From NCBI GenBank assembly GCA_003427395.1, contig BFEA01000220.1, positions 137,763-171,715 on the forward strand: 33,953 nt of DNA, in the 5' to 3' direction. Both the position numbers and the translations under genes were made by a program. The notes under the pieces are model-generated. The model ran no database searches, was not told the origin of the DNA, and saw only the letters and a program-made list of their open reading frames with translations. Shown piece by piece: positions 13,113 to 22,302 of this stretch (its first letter is position 1; each line of letters opens with the position of its first letter). The DNA comes from Chara braunii. Lineage: Eukaryota > Streptophyta > Charophyceae > Charales > Characeae.

Positions 13113-13174
<62 letters not shown>
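12345..13174. repeat. (GA)n/(TG)n microsatellite around a 635-base gap
   Basis: A GA dinucleotide tract runs from about 12345 to 12427, followed by 635 undetermined bases (12428-13062). GA resumes at 13063-13104, then TG at about 13117-13146 and GA again to about 13174. The same repeat on both sides suggests that the gap lies inside a long microsatellite the assembly could not cross. The long Arg-Glu or Leu-Ser frames read through this stretch are not genes. Confidence 0.95.
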
Positions 13175-13178
<4 letters not shown>

Positions 13179-13575
13179 CCCGAGGATGTCGTGGTTTCGG
13201 GTCGAGTAGTTCATTCTCATGGGAAGACGATTTGTGATAGCAAACGCCGGGGATGGTATCTCGTAGTCGTATGGTCCTGCGCACTCGCTTTAGCAATCTC
13301 ATCCTTCCTCCTCTACCTTTCGCTTACCTCATCTTCTCGTCTTTACAAGAGTGCCCTGACGCTCGCTTTACAAGTGTTCCTGACTCATCCTTCGTCTATC
13401 GTTTTTTGCCCGTGTCCTGACGGGAATGTGACGGCTCCATATTTTCCCCTATGTGTCAATAACGGTCTTGACGTGGGTTTCTGCACTCGCTGCCAGCTGA
13501 CCGGTAGTCTTCCATATTAGGGGCGGCTTCGTTGTGTTTGAATTTCTGTGGTATAGGGGACCCTATGTCTCTCAA
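13175..13575. other. Non-coding spacer
   Basis: This is sequence of mixed composition between the GA microsatellite and the 20-bp minisatellite. A + strand frame runs to a stop at about 13520 and includes a short hydrophobic stretch, but it opens only by reading through the microsatellite and gap. It resembles no known protein. I see nothing else here. Confidence 0.5.
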
Positions 13576-13862
13576 GGCGCCTGATCGACCATCCTGGGAC
13601 CGTATTTATTGACCGTCTTGGGACCTGATTGACCAACCTGGGACCTGATTGACCAACTTGGGACCGGATTGAACATCTTGGGACTGGGTTGAGCATCCTG
13701 AGACCGGATTGCTCATCTTGGGACTCTATTGAACATCTTGAGACCGGATTGATCATCTTGGGATTGGATTAACCATCTTGGGACCAAATTCACGATCTCG
13801 AGACCCGATTGACCACCTTTGGACCGATTTGACCATCTTCGGAGCGGATTGACCATCTTGTT
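13576..13862. repeat. 20-bp minisatellite, about 14 copies
   Basis: Successive units approximate gaccatcttgggaccggatt with substitutions and almost no length change. The period is 20 bp. There are no spacers between units. Adjacent copies differ at several positions, so the array is old or relaxed. Confidence 0.9.
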
Positions 13863-14524
13863 AGTCTGACTACCGGCGGTAGGACGCATCGTGGTGTTAG
13901 GGTAGACTGCTTGCCTGCTGTATTTCCATTCTCTTTTGTTTATTTTGCCATTTGTTTTTTGTTCAATGCCAACGGTACATCATTTATGCTATTGTAAAGG
14001 AAAATAAAAAGTCTTTCCTTGCCCCTTCTGTCTCCTTCTCTCCTTTCCTTCATTCTCAGGGATGGAGGAGATTAGGAAACAATGACCACTCCACCTATTT
14101 CAGGAAAGAAGTCTTTTCTTTCCTTGAATAGAATCCTCATGCTTTTACTGTATATCCCGCTCTTCTCAGATGGGACTGGAGGCGGAGCTAACGCTCTCAT
14201 CTCTTGTGAATAGTCTCTTTCCCTATTCAGTAATCTTGCCTAGCTGTAGCTCTGTGGCTCTATAGCTCCGTAGCTCTTCCCATCAGAGCAATGACAATGT
14301 TGTTGCTTTTTTCATATATTTATCGCTGTATTTTGCTGTAGCTGTCGGCACGCAACTCTCTCTGATCAATGCCCCCATCACTGGTGCAAGTATAGGTAAT
14401 GCAATCGTCATTAATTCAATTATAATTATTTTAATTCAATTATAATTATTATAATATAATTAAAGCAACTACCAGTGCGATAGTCAGCTTTGTGCTGTGG
14501 CATTGTAATTGTCTCCTCAATCTC
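13863..14524. other. Non-coding spacer with an AT palindromic stretch
   Basis: No gene is recognised. A 21-bp unit (taattcaattataattattt) is repeated twice at about 14410-14455 and is self-complementary in part. A tagctctgtggctctatagc-like stretch at about 14245-14275 is a short degenerate repeat. Confidence 0.5.
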
Positions 14525-15360
14525 CCCCGCCTTTTGAGACCATGCCATGTTCTCTGCTTCGCTCTTCTTCCCTTCTCTCTGCCTTTTCTTTTGTCCTCAA
14601 TGTCCTTATCGTTTTTCTTCGCCTCAGGTCATTATCTTTTTCCCTCTCCTGCCGTCCGTCCTTCGTCCTCTCCTGGACATCTCTCACTCCTGCTTCCTTT
14701 CTCTCCTTTCGTCCTTCTCTCTCTTCTCTCTCTCTCCCCCTCACTTCGCCGTCCCCCACATTCTCGTCTTTCGTCTCCTCCCGCCTTCTCGCACGTTTCC
14801 TCCCATCTCCTCCCATTCCTTCCGTTTCCTCCTGTCTTCCCTTCTCCCGTGTCCTCTCCTCCCTTCTCTCTCTCTTCCCGTCTCCTCTCCCGTCTCTTCC
14901 CCTCTCTTCACGTCTCTTCCCATCTGTTCCCGTCTCCTCTCCCGTCTCCTCTCCCGTCTCCCTTCTTCTCCCAATACGTCTCCTTCCGACTCCCCTCCTC
15001 TCTTTTCCCTTTTCCTCCTTCCGACTCCCCTCCTCTCTTTTCCCTTTTCCGCAACCCTTGGCTTTCCTGCCCGGTGCGTCTCTTGCTTCTTGTGGTATAT
15101 TTTTCCCTTCTTCCTATCCCGTTGGTTCTTCTTTGCGCCCTCTGCTTTTTCCGCCGTTTCTGTTCGTCACCTGTCCCCCCTTCCCTGTCGTCCTCCCCTC
15201 TTCCTGCATCCTTCCCCCCTTTTCCTCCTCGCCGCGCGCTCCCATCTTCCTTCCTCTTTCCCAGACGCTCGCCCTCCCTGGCCCATTTTTCTCTTCCCTT
15301 TGTTCTTCTTTTTCTCTCTTCTCATTCTTTCTGTTCCCTTTGCTTCTTCCCCTTGCTTGC
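14525..15360. repeat. Polypyrimidine tract of about 830 bp
   Basis: The + strand is overwhelmingly C and T for more than 800 bases. It has embedded local repeats such as cgtctcctctcc near 14880-14960 and a repeated ccttccgactcccctcctct segment at about 14983 and 15018. The long frames here are Ser/Pro/Leu/Phe-rich on + and Arg/Glu-rich on -. They are consequences of composition and are not genes. Confidence 0.85.
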
Positions 15361-15900
15361 TGCCGTTAGCTGCCTCTAGCTTCCGTCAGCTTCCGTCAGC
15401 TTCCGTTAGCTTCCGCTAGCTTCCGTTAACTTTCCGTTAGCTTCCGTTAACTTTGCGTTAGCTTCCGTTAACTTCCGTTCCGTTAGCTTCCGTTAGCTTC
15501 CGTTATCTACGTTAGCTTCCGTTATCTCCGTTAGCATCCGTTAGCTCCCGTAAGCTTCTGTTAGCTTCGTTAGCTCAGCTTCTTTCCTGGCTTCCGTTAG
15601 CTTCCGTTAGTTTTCGTTAGTTACCGTTAGCTTTCGTTAGCTTTCGTTAGCTTCCGTTAGCTTCCGTTAGCTTTCGTTAGCCCAGCTTCTTTGTTGGCTT
15701 CCGTTAGCATCCGTTAGCTTTCGTTGGCCTCCGTTAGCTTCTGTCATCTTTCGTTAGCCTCCGTTAGCTTCTGTTATCTTTCGTTAGCCTTCGTTAGCTT
15801 TCTTTAGCTTTCGATAGCTTCAGTTAGCTCCCGGTAGCGCTGGCTAGCTTCCGATAGCTTCCTTTGGCTTCCGTTAGCTTCGGTAGCCTTACCTTCCGTT
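15361..15900. repeat. 10-bp tandem array (agcttccgtt), several dozen copies
   Basis: The decamer agcttccgtt, with variants such as agctttcgtt and agcctccgtt, repeats almost continuously with occasional indels. It continues directly from the polypyrimidine tract. No unit-spacer structure exists. Frames in this array carry no recognisable protein. Confidence 0.9.
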
Positions 15901-15944
15901 ACCTGTTGCCTTGTCTTCGCTCCCTTTCCTTCCCTGCTCCTCCT

Positions 15945-15945
<1 letters not shown>

Positions 15946-15995
<50 letters not shown>
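15946..15995. repeat. Homopolymer of 50 C
   Basis: Fifty consecutive C residues on the + strand follow a C/T-rich stretch. The G-rich complement could form G-quadruplexes and the C strand an i-motif. The exact length is doubtful because such runs are error-prone in sequencing and assembly. Confidence 0.9.
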
Positions 15996-15996
<1 letters not shown>

Positions 15997-16381
15997 TCCT
16001 CCACCCATGCGTGCTCTCTCTCTTACCTATCAAGTTCTCTTTTTTACTGTCCTTCATTTTTCGTAAGGGTAAAAGCTGTCTTTAGTTGTCACTATCTCGC
16101 GCCTCCCTCGCTCTACAGTCGGAGCTTCCATCGGTTTCGTGACAGACGGACGACTGCTTAGGGCATATTCGACCGCCGAAGTTTCACTTCGAGTTCCCTG
16201 GAAGTAATGACCGTGATGATGACTATGTTCAGTCAACCATGGAGGCCTTCCGTGGATGTATCATGACTCTAATCTTGGCCATATTTTTTCCGAGTAGATT
16301 CAGTGTAATGGCATACGCATAGTGCTTAGGACCCCATCTTTTTCTTCCGCTTTCTTTTTCTCGTTTTTGGCGCGATGGCCA

Positions 16382-16526
16382 AGATTATGAGACTTCCTTT
16401 TTCTTTTTTTTGGACCATTCTCGATTTATGCTTTTCATCCCTTACTTGCGCAGGGGCCATGCTAATCTTCATTCTCTCTATCGTTCCAATTTTGACGGAT
16501 GTCCCGACGGACGAGATTATGAGACT
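16382..16526 (-). mobile_element. Retroposed U6 insertion with 13-bp target-site duplication
   Basis: The 13-mer agattatgagact occurs at 16382-16394 and again at 16514-16526, exactly bracketing the U6-like sequence. Reading the minus strand, the order is duplication, U6 5' end, U6 body, an A-rich tail (about 16410 down to 16395), then duplication. A terminal A tail plus a perfect target-site duplication is the hallmark of LINE-type target-primed reverse transcription of a small RNA. The identical duplications suggest a fairly recent insertion. Confidence 0.85.
16395..16512 (-). pseudogene. U6 snRNA retropseudogene
   Basis: The minus strand starts gtccgtcgggacatcc and continues through aaaattggaacgata, agattagcatggcccctgcg and ataaatcgaga to gaatggtcc. 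These are the conserved blocks of spliceosomal U6 snRNA in order. Differences from a functional U6 are visible. The ACAGAGA box reads agagaga, about four bases are inserted before agattagc, and about five are inserted after gcgcaag. The 3' end passes into A-rich sequence where a U6 gene would have a T-run terminator. I see no TATA box at the usual distance upstream. I judge it non-functional, although a divergent U6 variant as the source RNA is possible. Confidence 0.85.
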
Positions 16527-16580
16527 GGCGAAAGAAAAGAAAACGGAAATAAAGATTTCTGAGTTATCCGGTCTTCGATA

Positions 16581-16743
16581 AGCAAGTGGGAGAGACCGGT
16601 CGTGCGCTCCGATTAGCAAATGCGAACGACCGACCGCGTGTTTTGCCTGTCCGCGGTTTGTTGTGGTTTTGCCTCCCGCTCAAGCACGCCAACGCCCACC
16701 TGGGGTATAGCAAGGAGCGCACGACCGGTCGCTCCCACTTGCT
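16581..16743. repeat. Inverted-repeat element with 30-bp arms
   Basis: The left arm is 16581-16610 (starting agcaagtggg, ending cgtgcgctcc). The right arm is 16714-16743, its reverse complement with one mismatch in 30. The spacer is 103 bp. It lies about 55 bp from the U6 retropseudogene. It could be a small foldback or MITE-like element. No clear target-site duplication was found, and no transposase is nearby. Confidence 0.75.
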
Positions 16744-16835
16744 CACAGCAAGGAAGGAGGAAAAAAGTCGGAAAAGGAAAGAAATTCAGAAAAAAAAAGG
16801 AAAAAAAGGCGATGAAAAAGAGGAGATGAAACAAC

Positions 16836-16950
16836 GAGGTTGCGCTGGGTTTTTGCTTCCATGCCTTTATATTATCAGCCCCCTGATGAGCCTAGAGGTT
16901 GCGCTGGGTTTTTGCTTCCATGCCTTTATATTATCAGCCCCCTGATGAGG
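16836..16950. repeat. 59-bp tandem duplication
   Basis: The segment beginning gaggttgcgctgggtttttg at 16836 recurs at 16895 almost unchanged, through cttccatgcctttatattat to cagccccctgatgag. The copies are nearly identical, so the duplication looks recent. Confidence 0.9.
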
Positions 16951-17650
16951 GGTGGTATAAATCCTTACGAAAGTAAGGAGTGGGTAATGAACGAGGGGGG
17001 AGGGGGGGGTAATCAATTAATGCCCTCTAAAGGGGGAATGGTGGGCAATAAACCAGATAACGATGGCCCCCAACTTCCTATGCTATCGCAACAACTTCCC
17101 TCCTCCTGCTAATCAACCCTCTGCCAAAAAGGAATGGTCAAGGGGGAGTGGGTAAAAAACGAGGGAGGGGAGGGGATGAGGGGTGGTATAAATCCTTACG
17201 AAAGTAAGGAGTGGGTAATGAACGAGGGGGGAGGGGGGGTTAATCAATTAATGCCCTCTAAAGGGGGAATGGTGGGCAATAAACCAGATAACGATGGCCC
17301 CCCACTTCCTATGCTATCGCAACAACTTCCCTCCTCCTGCTAATCAACCCTCTGNCAAAAAGGAATGGTCAAGGGGGAGTGGGTAAAAAACGAGGGAGGG
17401 GAGGGGAGGAGGGAGGGGGGGGGGGAGAGGTAATCAATCAATGCCAACCCTCTGTCAAAAAGGAATGGTCAAGGGGGAATGGGTAATAAACGAGGGAGGG
17501 AGGGAGGGGGGGGTAATCAATCAATGCTGTCTAAAAGGGGAATGGTGGGCAATAAATTAGATAGCGATGACCGTCCACCTCCTACGCTATCGAAACGACT
17601 TCCCTCCTTCCACTAATCAATCCTCTGTCAAAAGGAATGGTCAATGCGGT
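16944..17650. repeat. 231-bp near-identical tandem duplication plus diverged third copy
   Basis: The segment beginning gatgaggggtggtataaatc at 16944 recurs at 17175, a period of 231 bp with only a few differences. A third, more diverged partial copy extends from about 17406 to 17650. An ambiguous base (N) lies at 17355, where the other copy has c. Short frames within it are repeated along with the DNA and resemble nothing known. Confidence 0.9.
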
Positions 17651-18135
17651 CGACATTTCAAATGTCAACAACCGACTGGTACACGTGGCAGCAGCTGCAC
17701 GTGCAAAGCGCAATCAATTAATTAATCTGAATAATAATTGGGTAGACAGCAGTGCCGTAGAAACGAAATGATCTTTCGCAGCATCAGTCAGGGTCGAATT
17801 TTTTTTTATTTTTTTTTTTTGTGTTGGAACAAGGTCGAGTTGTGAGGTATCCGGCCTCGTTTTTTTTGGTTTGTCCTGGTTAATACGAAGTCATTTTTTT
17901 TCTAAAAAAGAAAAAAAAAGATCTTTCGCCAAGCTCCACACGCAATGGGAAGGAGCGGCGGCTGTAAGTCTCTCCTTGATCTTTTTTTTTTAATAAAGAG
18001 GAACGAGATGGCCACGGCGCCCCAACAACATGGGCACACCGTCTTTTTTTAATGGGCATACTATCTTCTGTTTTTTTATTTTTTATTAATGGCCACACTT
18101 TCATGAAGTAGAGCATTTTCTTATCGTGCGACGAA
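17651..18135. other. Non-coding spacer
   Basis: This is mixed sequence with several T runs (about 17800-17820, 17895-17925, 17980-18075). No gene or structured RNA was recognised. A CACGTG hexamer near 17683 has no supporting context. Confidence 0.5.
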
Positions 18136-18475
18136 ACACGTAATGTATCTGCGCTGTGAATCAACCTAATAATGCATGGTTGGGCATATTCACACTCGGA
18201 ACTATTTCAATGAATCTGGCTGTAATGTGGTGAGATTCATCGACAAAACTCCTGCTCTGGGAGTACGTTCTTAGGGCTTCCGGGACCGTTTCCTCATCGC
18301 GCAGCGAAGCACGTAATATGTCTGTGCTGTGAATCAACCTAATGCATGGTCGGGCATATGCACACTCGAACCCTTTGAACGGAATCTGGTCGTCATTGTC
18401 ATCAGATTCATCAAAACGAAACTCCTACAGTGTGAACACTTTCTTAGGGCTTCCGAGACTTGTCCATGTACACGC
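18127..18475. repeat. 173-bp tandem duplication
   Basis: The block ctgtgaatcaaccta at 18154 recurs at 18327. The copies stay collinear through cgaa-cacgtaat, atgcatggt, gggcatat-cacactcg, gattcatc and cttagggcttccg. The period is 173 bp, with moderate divergence. Confidence 0.85.
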
Positions 18476-18529
18476 TTACGTAAGGCGCTGAATATCACTG
18501 GACATATCGAGCAGTGGGGTCCCCTGTAG

Positions 18530-19035
18530 CCATGAGTGCGATCTCTGAAATGAGGGGGGGGGTGGTGGATCGACCATGGGGCCCCTTTGCCACGAGGAAC
18601 TTTGAAACGAGTTAAAGGGGGGGGGGAGGGGGAGGGGGGCGACGGGCAGTGCGATCTCTGAAGTGAGGTGTGGGCAAGGTTACCCTTTGTCACCAGTGCA
18701 ATCTCGGAAATGAGGGGTGGGTGATAAGACCCCTTCGCTACGCCTGTCACCAGTGTCATCTCTGAAATGAGGGGTGGGTGATAAGACCCCTTGGCTACAC
18801 CAGCCATCTCCGGAAAGAGGTGTGGGTGGGGTGAGGGGTGTGGGTGAAACGACCACTTTGTCACCAGTGCAATCTGTGAAGTGAGGGGTGAGTGATAAGA
18901 CCCGTTTGCCACCAGTGCAATCGCTGAAATAAGGGATGGGGGATCAGATCTCTGTGCTACCAATGATATCTTTGAAATAAGGGGTGGGGTCTAACCCCGT
19001 TGCCTGCCACCACGGCGATCTCTGAAAGAGAGGGG
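18530..19035. repeat. Minisatellite of about 50-60 bp units, about 9 copies
   Basis: A unit resembling caccagtgcaatctctgaaa followed by tgaggggtgggtgataagac recurs near 18545, 18651, 18702, 18757, 18805, 18870, 18917, 18967 and 19015. Unit length varies. A G-rich stretch (about 18617-18640) is inserted in the first interval. The minus-strand frame through this array is a repeat by-product. Confidence 0.85.
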
Positions 19036-19820
19036 TCGAATGGATTGCTTGCCTCATTTGTGGGTGGGTGGGTGGGGTATATTGCTGATCACCTGGTCGT
19101 CGATCTTTTTTCCCTCTAAATTTTTGGGTCTTATCTTACTTTTTTTTTGTTTGATTGCCACCTGTTTTACGTACGTTCTCTTTGTCTTGATGTGCCCCTC
19201 GCGTCTGTCCTTCTTCGTCTGTCGCCTGCGCATTTCTGACCGTCGATCTTCTTCTTCTTCTTCTTTTTTTTTTTTTTTTTTTTTATACCAAAAAGCAGCC
19301 CCTTTTATTCTGGGGGGCATCAGTCCGGTTGCTCATCACCGGCAAGCCTGGAAAACTCCCCTTTGTTTTTTTCTGCAGAGGTCGCTCTTCCGTGGATCCC
19401 CCTCCATTTCCGGCCATCGATATTCGTGGTTCTGTTTTTTCCCCCCCCAATGAATTTGTGCACAGTGCTTGGCACCACCGTCTTCACCCGAATAGAATGA
19501 ATGGGCGTTATGTCTGTACGTAGTCTGAAAGTTGCCCCAAATATACGCTATAATTACCGTACGGTCCATTCGGGCAAAGACGGTATCGCTACCGGTGTTT
19601 CTGGGCCGAGCAATGCCTCTGTCCAGTCCGACATCAGCGTGATGAGAGGGGGGTTGGTACAGTTTTGCTCTCGCATGGTGCAAACCAAACCTACCCCATG
19701 GTTTAGGTTAGGGGGAGAGCAACGGGGTTGGTGATGGGTGTTTCCGCGTATTGTAATACAGTAGAGAGAGAGGGAGGAGGAATGAAAAGGGATGTGATAG
19801 TGATCATGCATGGGGTTAAA
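19036..19820. other. Non-coding spacer
   Basis: This stretch contains a CTT repeat passing into a T run (about 19247-19284) and otherwise unremarkable sequence. Frames up to 137 codons occur on + but look random. No RNA gene was recognised. Confidence 0.5.
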
Positions 19821-19989
19821 GATGAAGAGCAAAAAGAGTAAAAAGAGTTAAGAAACAGGCCCTAAATCTTTACTCTGCGAGATTTAGGGCCTGATCGCCT
19901 ATTTCTGTACTCTTTTTGCTCTTTTTGCTCTTCATCTCGCAGTAAAGTTTGAGTTGATATAATGTGCGATCAGGCCCTAAATCTCGCAG
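19821..19989. repeat. Nested inverted repeat / long hairpin
   Basis: The outer arms are 19821-19848 and 19909-19936, 28 bp with one mismatch. Nested within them are aggccctaaatct (19857-19869) and agatttagggcct (19880-19892), a perfect 13-bp stem with a 10-base loop. In addition, 19875-19898 is the exact reverse complement of 19966-19989 (24 bp), giving an alternative pairing. The DNA or a transcript of either strand could fold into a hairpin of about 116 nt. It could be a foldback element or a small-RNA precursor, and no evidence here decides between them. Confidence 0.8.
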
Positions 19990-20637
19990 GGCGAAATTTT
20001 CACTCAGTGTTCTCCATTTTTTTATTATTATTTTTTTTTTTTGCTTTTTATTTCAGCCAATCACCTGACCCAGCCTTCTTCTTGGTTCACGTAAACGGCT
20101 TCTTACATGGTTGTCACAACATGAAGAAAAGGAGGGGGGTCTATGTCACAGGATCTGTGATTAGATATTTCAGAGCTGCTGAAGTAGGCAAGAGAGCAGA
20201 GAATGATCGTTTTCTTTCCCTCCCCAACCCTCCCCTCTCCCTTTCCCCGCTCTCCCTCTCCCTTCCCCCCCTCTCCCTCCCCCTTTCCGTTCCCCCAAGG
20301 GGAAAAAAACGCTTTCTTTTTCGGATCGTTCAGCCGCAAGGAAAATTCTGTTGTTGTGAAAAAACTGTCATCATCGTATCTTTATGATATTACAGACCGA
20401 ACGTCGTATTCCGGAAAGTCATCGTCACGTTACGACAACCCATTTACTTAACCCTCCGATTATTAGGAGGGAATACTCACACGCCCGGACTTATTTGGTG
20501 GAATCCGGCTGTATCTCCGGCTATATACGTCCAGCAAGTGCTAGAGTGAGGATGATGGCCAGGTACTCGGAACTCATTTTGTCTGTTTTGCGTATTGCAC
20601 GGATGCACAGGTGATTCGGAAAAGGCTGACTGCCACT

Positions 20638-20905
20638 AGAACTAGTGGCACGGACCTGGAACAAGTGGCACGGATACGGAACAAGTGGCACGGACCAGGA
20701 ATACAAGTGGCACGGACCAGGAATACAAGTTGCACGGACCTGGAACGAGTGGCACGGACCTGGAACAAGTGGCACGGACCTGGACCAAGTGGCACGGACC
20801 AGGAATACAAGTTGCACGGGCCTGGAACGAGTGGCACGGACCTGGAACAAGTGGCACGGATCCGGAACAAGTGGAAGGGACCTGGAACAAGTGGCACGGA
20901 CACCT
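20638..20905. repeat. 20/22-bp minisatellite, about 12 copies
   Basis: Units approximate acctggaacaagtggcacgg (20 bp), with some 22-bp variants containing aggaatacaagt. The array ends about 730 bp before the NUP98 start codon. Several frames on both strands stay open through it (Gly-Thr-Ser-Gly-type or Val-Pro-Gly-type repeats). That follows from the unit composition and is not evidence of coding. Confidence 0.92.
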
Positions 20906-21168
20906 TGGGCTACAGTCTGTCTGCGGCATTAGGAGCACAGCAACAGGAACCTGAGCCACCAGTTTTGGTTCATTTGGCTTTTATCACCCCTTTTCTTCGC
21001 TGTCGCTTTTTTTCTTCCTTTCCCTGCCCTGCCTTTTCCTTTCTTTTCATTGCCTATTTGCTTCACCGTTTCATTCTCCTCCTTGTCCTAAAACACATTG
21101 TCTTGTATGTCCGATGTCCTCTTGCTCTATTTCCTTCATAACTCTTCTTTTCATTAGATGAAAAACAG

Positions 21169-21356
21169 GGGTGGAAATTGATGGAGGATGCTTTGAGGAG
21201 GTCAGCCATTTGGAATCGGTATTGTGCAATAGGCCGTCTTTGCATCCATGTGTTGTGGTTCTTGCTCAGAGAGTTTCAGTGACGTTTGATGGAAACCTGA
21301 TGGTGGTAGTAGTTTCAGGCATGACCTTGAAGACCTTACATAAATTCCTCATTCAG
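21169..21356 (+). CDS. Possible exon upstream of NUP98 (unrecognised)
   Basis: A pyrimidine-rich stretch ends in an acag at 21165-21168, which could be a splice acceptor. An open frame of 62 codons (from a GTG codon at 21171, reading VEIDGGCFEEVS) follows and ends exactly at cag|gtaatg, a good donor at 21356/21357. If spliced to an acceptor at 21488 or 21504, the frame terminates within 24-36 bases, before the NUP98 start. It therefore cannot extend NUP98. It could be the last coding part of an upstream gene, a 5'-leader exon of NUP98 carrying a short open frame, or chance. The protein is not recognised. The frame has no ATG of its own near the start. Confidence 0.25.
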
Positions 21357-21504
21357 GTAATGTGAATGTGTGAATGTGAGGTTATCGCGATGCTTCACTA
21401 CTCTGCGTGCAGCTGAGTGTCTGTACGAAACTCAACGTGCACAGATAGGTGGGCGGACTTCTCTCTCTCTCTCTCTCTCTGTGCACAGATAACGTCCTCC
21501 GCAG
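21357..21504 (+). other. Possible intron in the NUP98 5' leader
   Basis: It begins gtaatg after cag. It carries a CT dinucleotide run (about 21462-21480) serving as a polypyrimidine tract, followed by gtgcacag (ending 21488) and ccgcag (ending 21504) as candidate acceptors. The signals are good by eye but have no transcript support. The downstream exon would then lead into the NUP98 start codon. Confidence 0.3.
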
Positions 21505-21634
21505 GTTCCTGAGTTCTGGTGGAACCCGCTGTACACATAGCTGTCTACAGCGTGCCCAAGGTAGACAACCGCGTCTTCTTCTACAAGTTCACAAGTTTGC
21601 GTGGTAGTGGAAGTGGGACCGGAAGTGTATCGAC

Positions 21635-22270
21635 ATGTTTGGGGCACCGGCGAACCCCTTCGGGGGTCAGCCTTCGTCAAGCCCTTTCGGCTTGAGTAGC
21701 ACGTCCAGTGCATTTGGTGCAAGTAATTCAGCCAATCCGTTTGCTCAGCCTGCGAATCCGTTTGCACCGAAACCATTTGGTTCCTCAACTGGTCTTTTTG
21801 GTGGAACAGCAACTGGTGTGTTTGGTGCTGCATCGCAACCCGCATTTGGGTCGACACCGGCTTTTGGGTCCTCTGCACCAGCTTTTGGTACAACGCCGTC
21901 TTCGCCGTTTGGTGCAAACAATGCTTTCGGGCAGAAGCCTGCAACACCTTTCGGCACCTTTGGTGCCTCGCCGGGCCAGGCCAATCCCTTTGGGACCACA
22001 ACTTTTGGCCAGGCACAGCCCAGTCAACCTGCCTTTGGTGCGACGACAACCCCAGCATTCGGTGGTACACCGGCTTTTGGCGCAACGTCAGCGCCTGCGT
22101 TTGGAGGTACATCAACTCCTGCGTTTGGTGCAACCACGGCTCCTGTGTTTGGGGTAACGACTACCCCGGCATTTGGGGCAGGGGCTTCGGCACCAGCATT
22201 TGGTGCAGGACAGCCAGCCAGCACACCTGCGTTTGGCAGTACGAGCTTCGGAGCAACGGGGGCGTTTGGA

Positions 22271-22302
<32 letters not shown>

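Noticed and set aside
12241-13520. Long open frames (up to 408 codons) through the GA/TG repeats
   Set aside because: They consist of microsatellite codons and undetermined bases. They stay open only because the dinucleotides lack stops.
14492-15419. Three overlapping + strand frames of 286-295 codons
   Set aside because: All three frames are open because the strand is almost pure C/T, which cannot form stop codons. The products are low-complexity Ser/Pro/Phe/Leu.
19700-19720. Telomere-like ggtttaggttaggg
   Set aside because: Barely two imperfect units, with no array.
20638-20905. CRISPR-like array
   Set aside because: The units abut directly with no spacers, and the setting is eukaryotic. 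It is a minisatellite. The same holds for 13576-13862.
21432-22133. Minus-strand frame of 233 codons overlapping NUP98
   Set aside because: Antisense shadow of the FG-repeat coding region, whose repetitive codons keep several other frames open.
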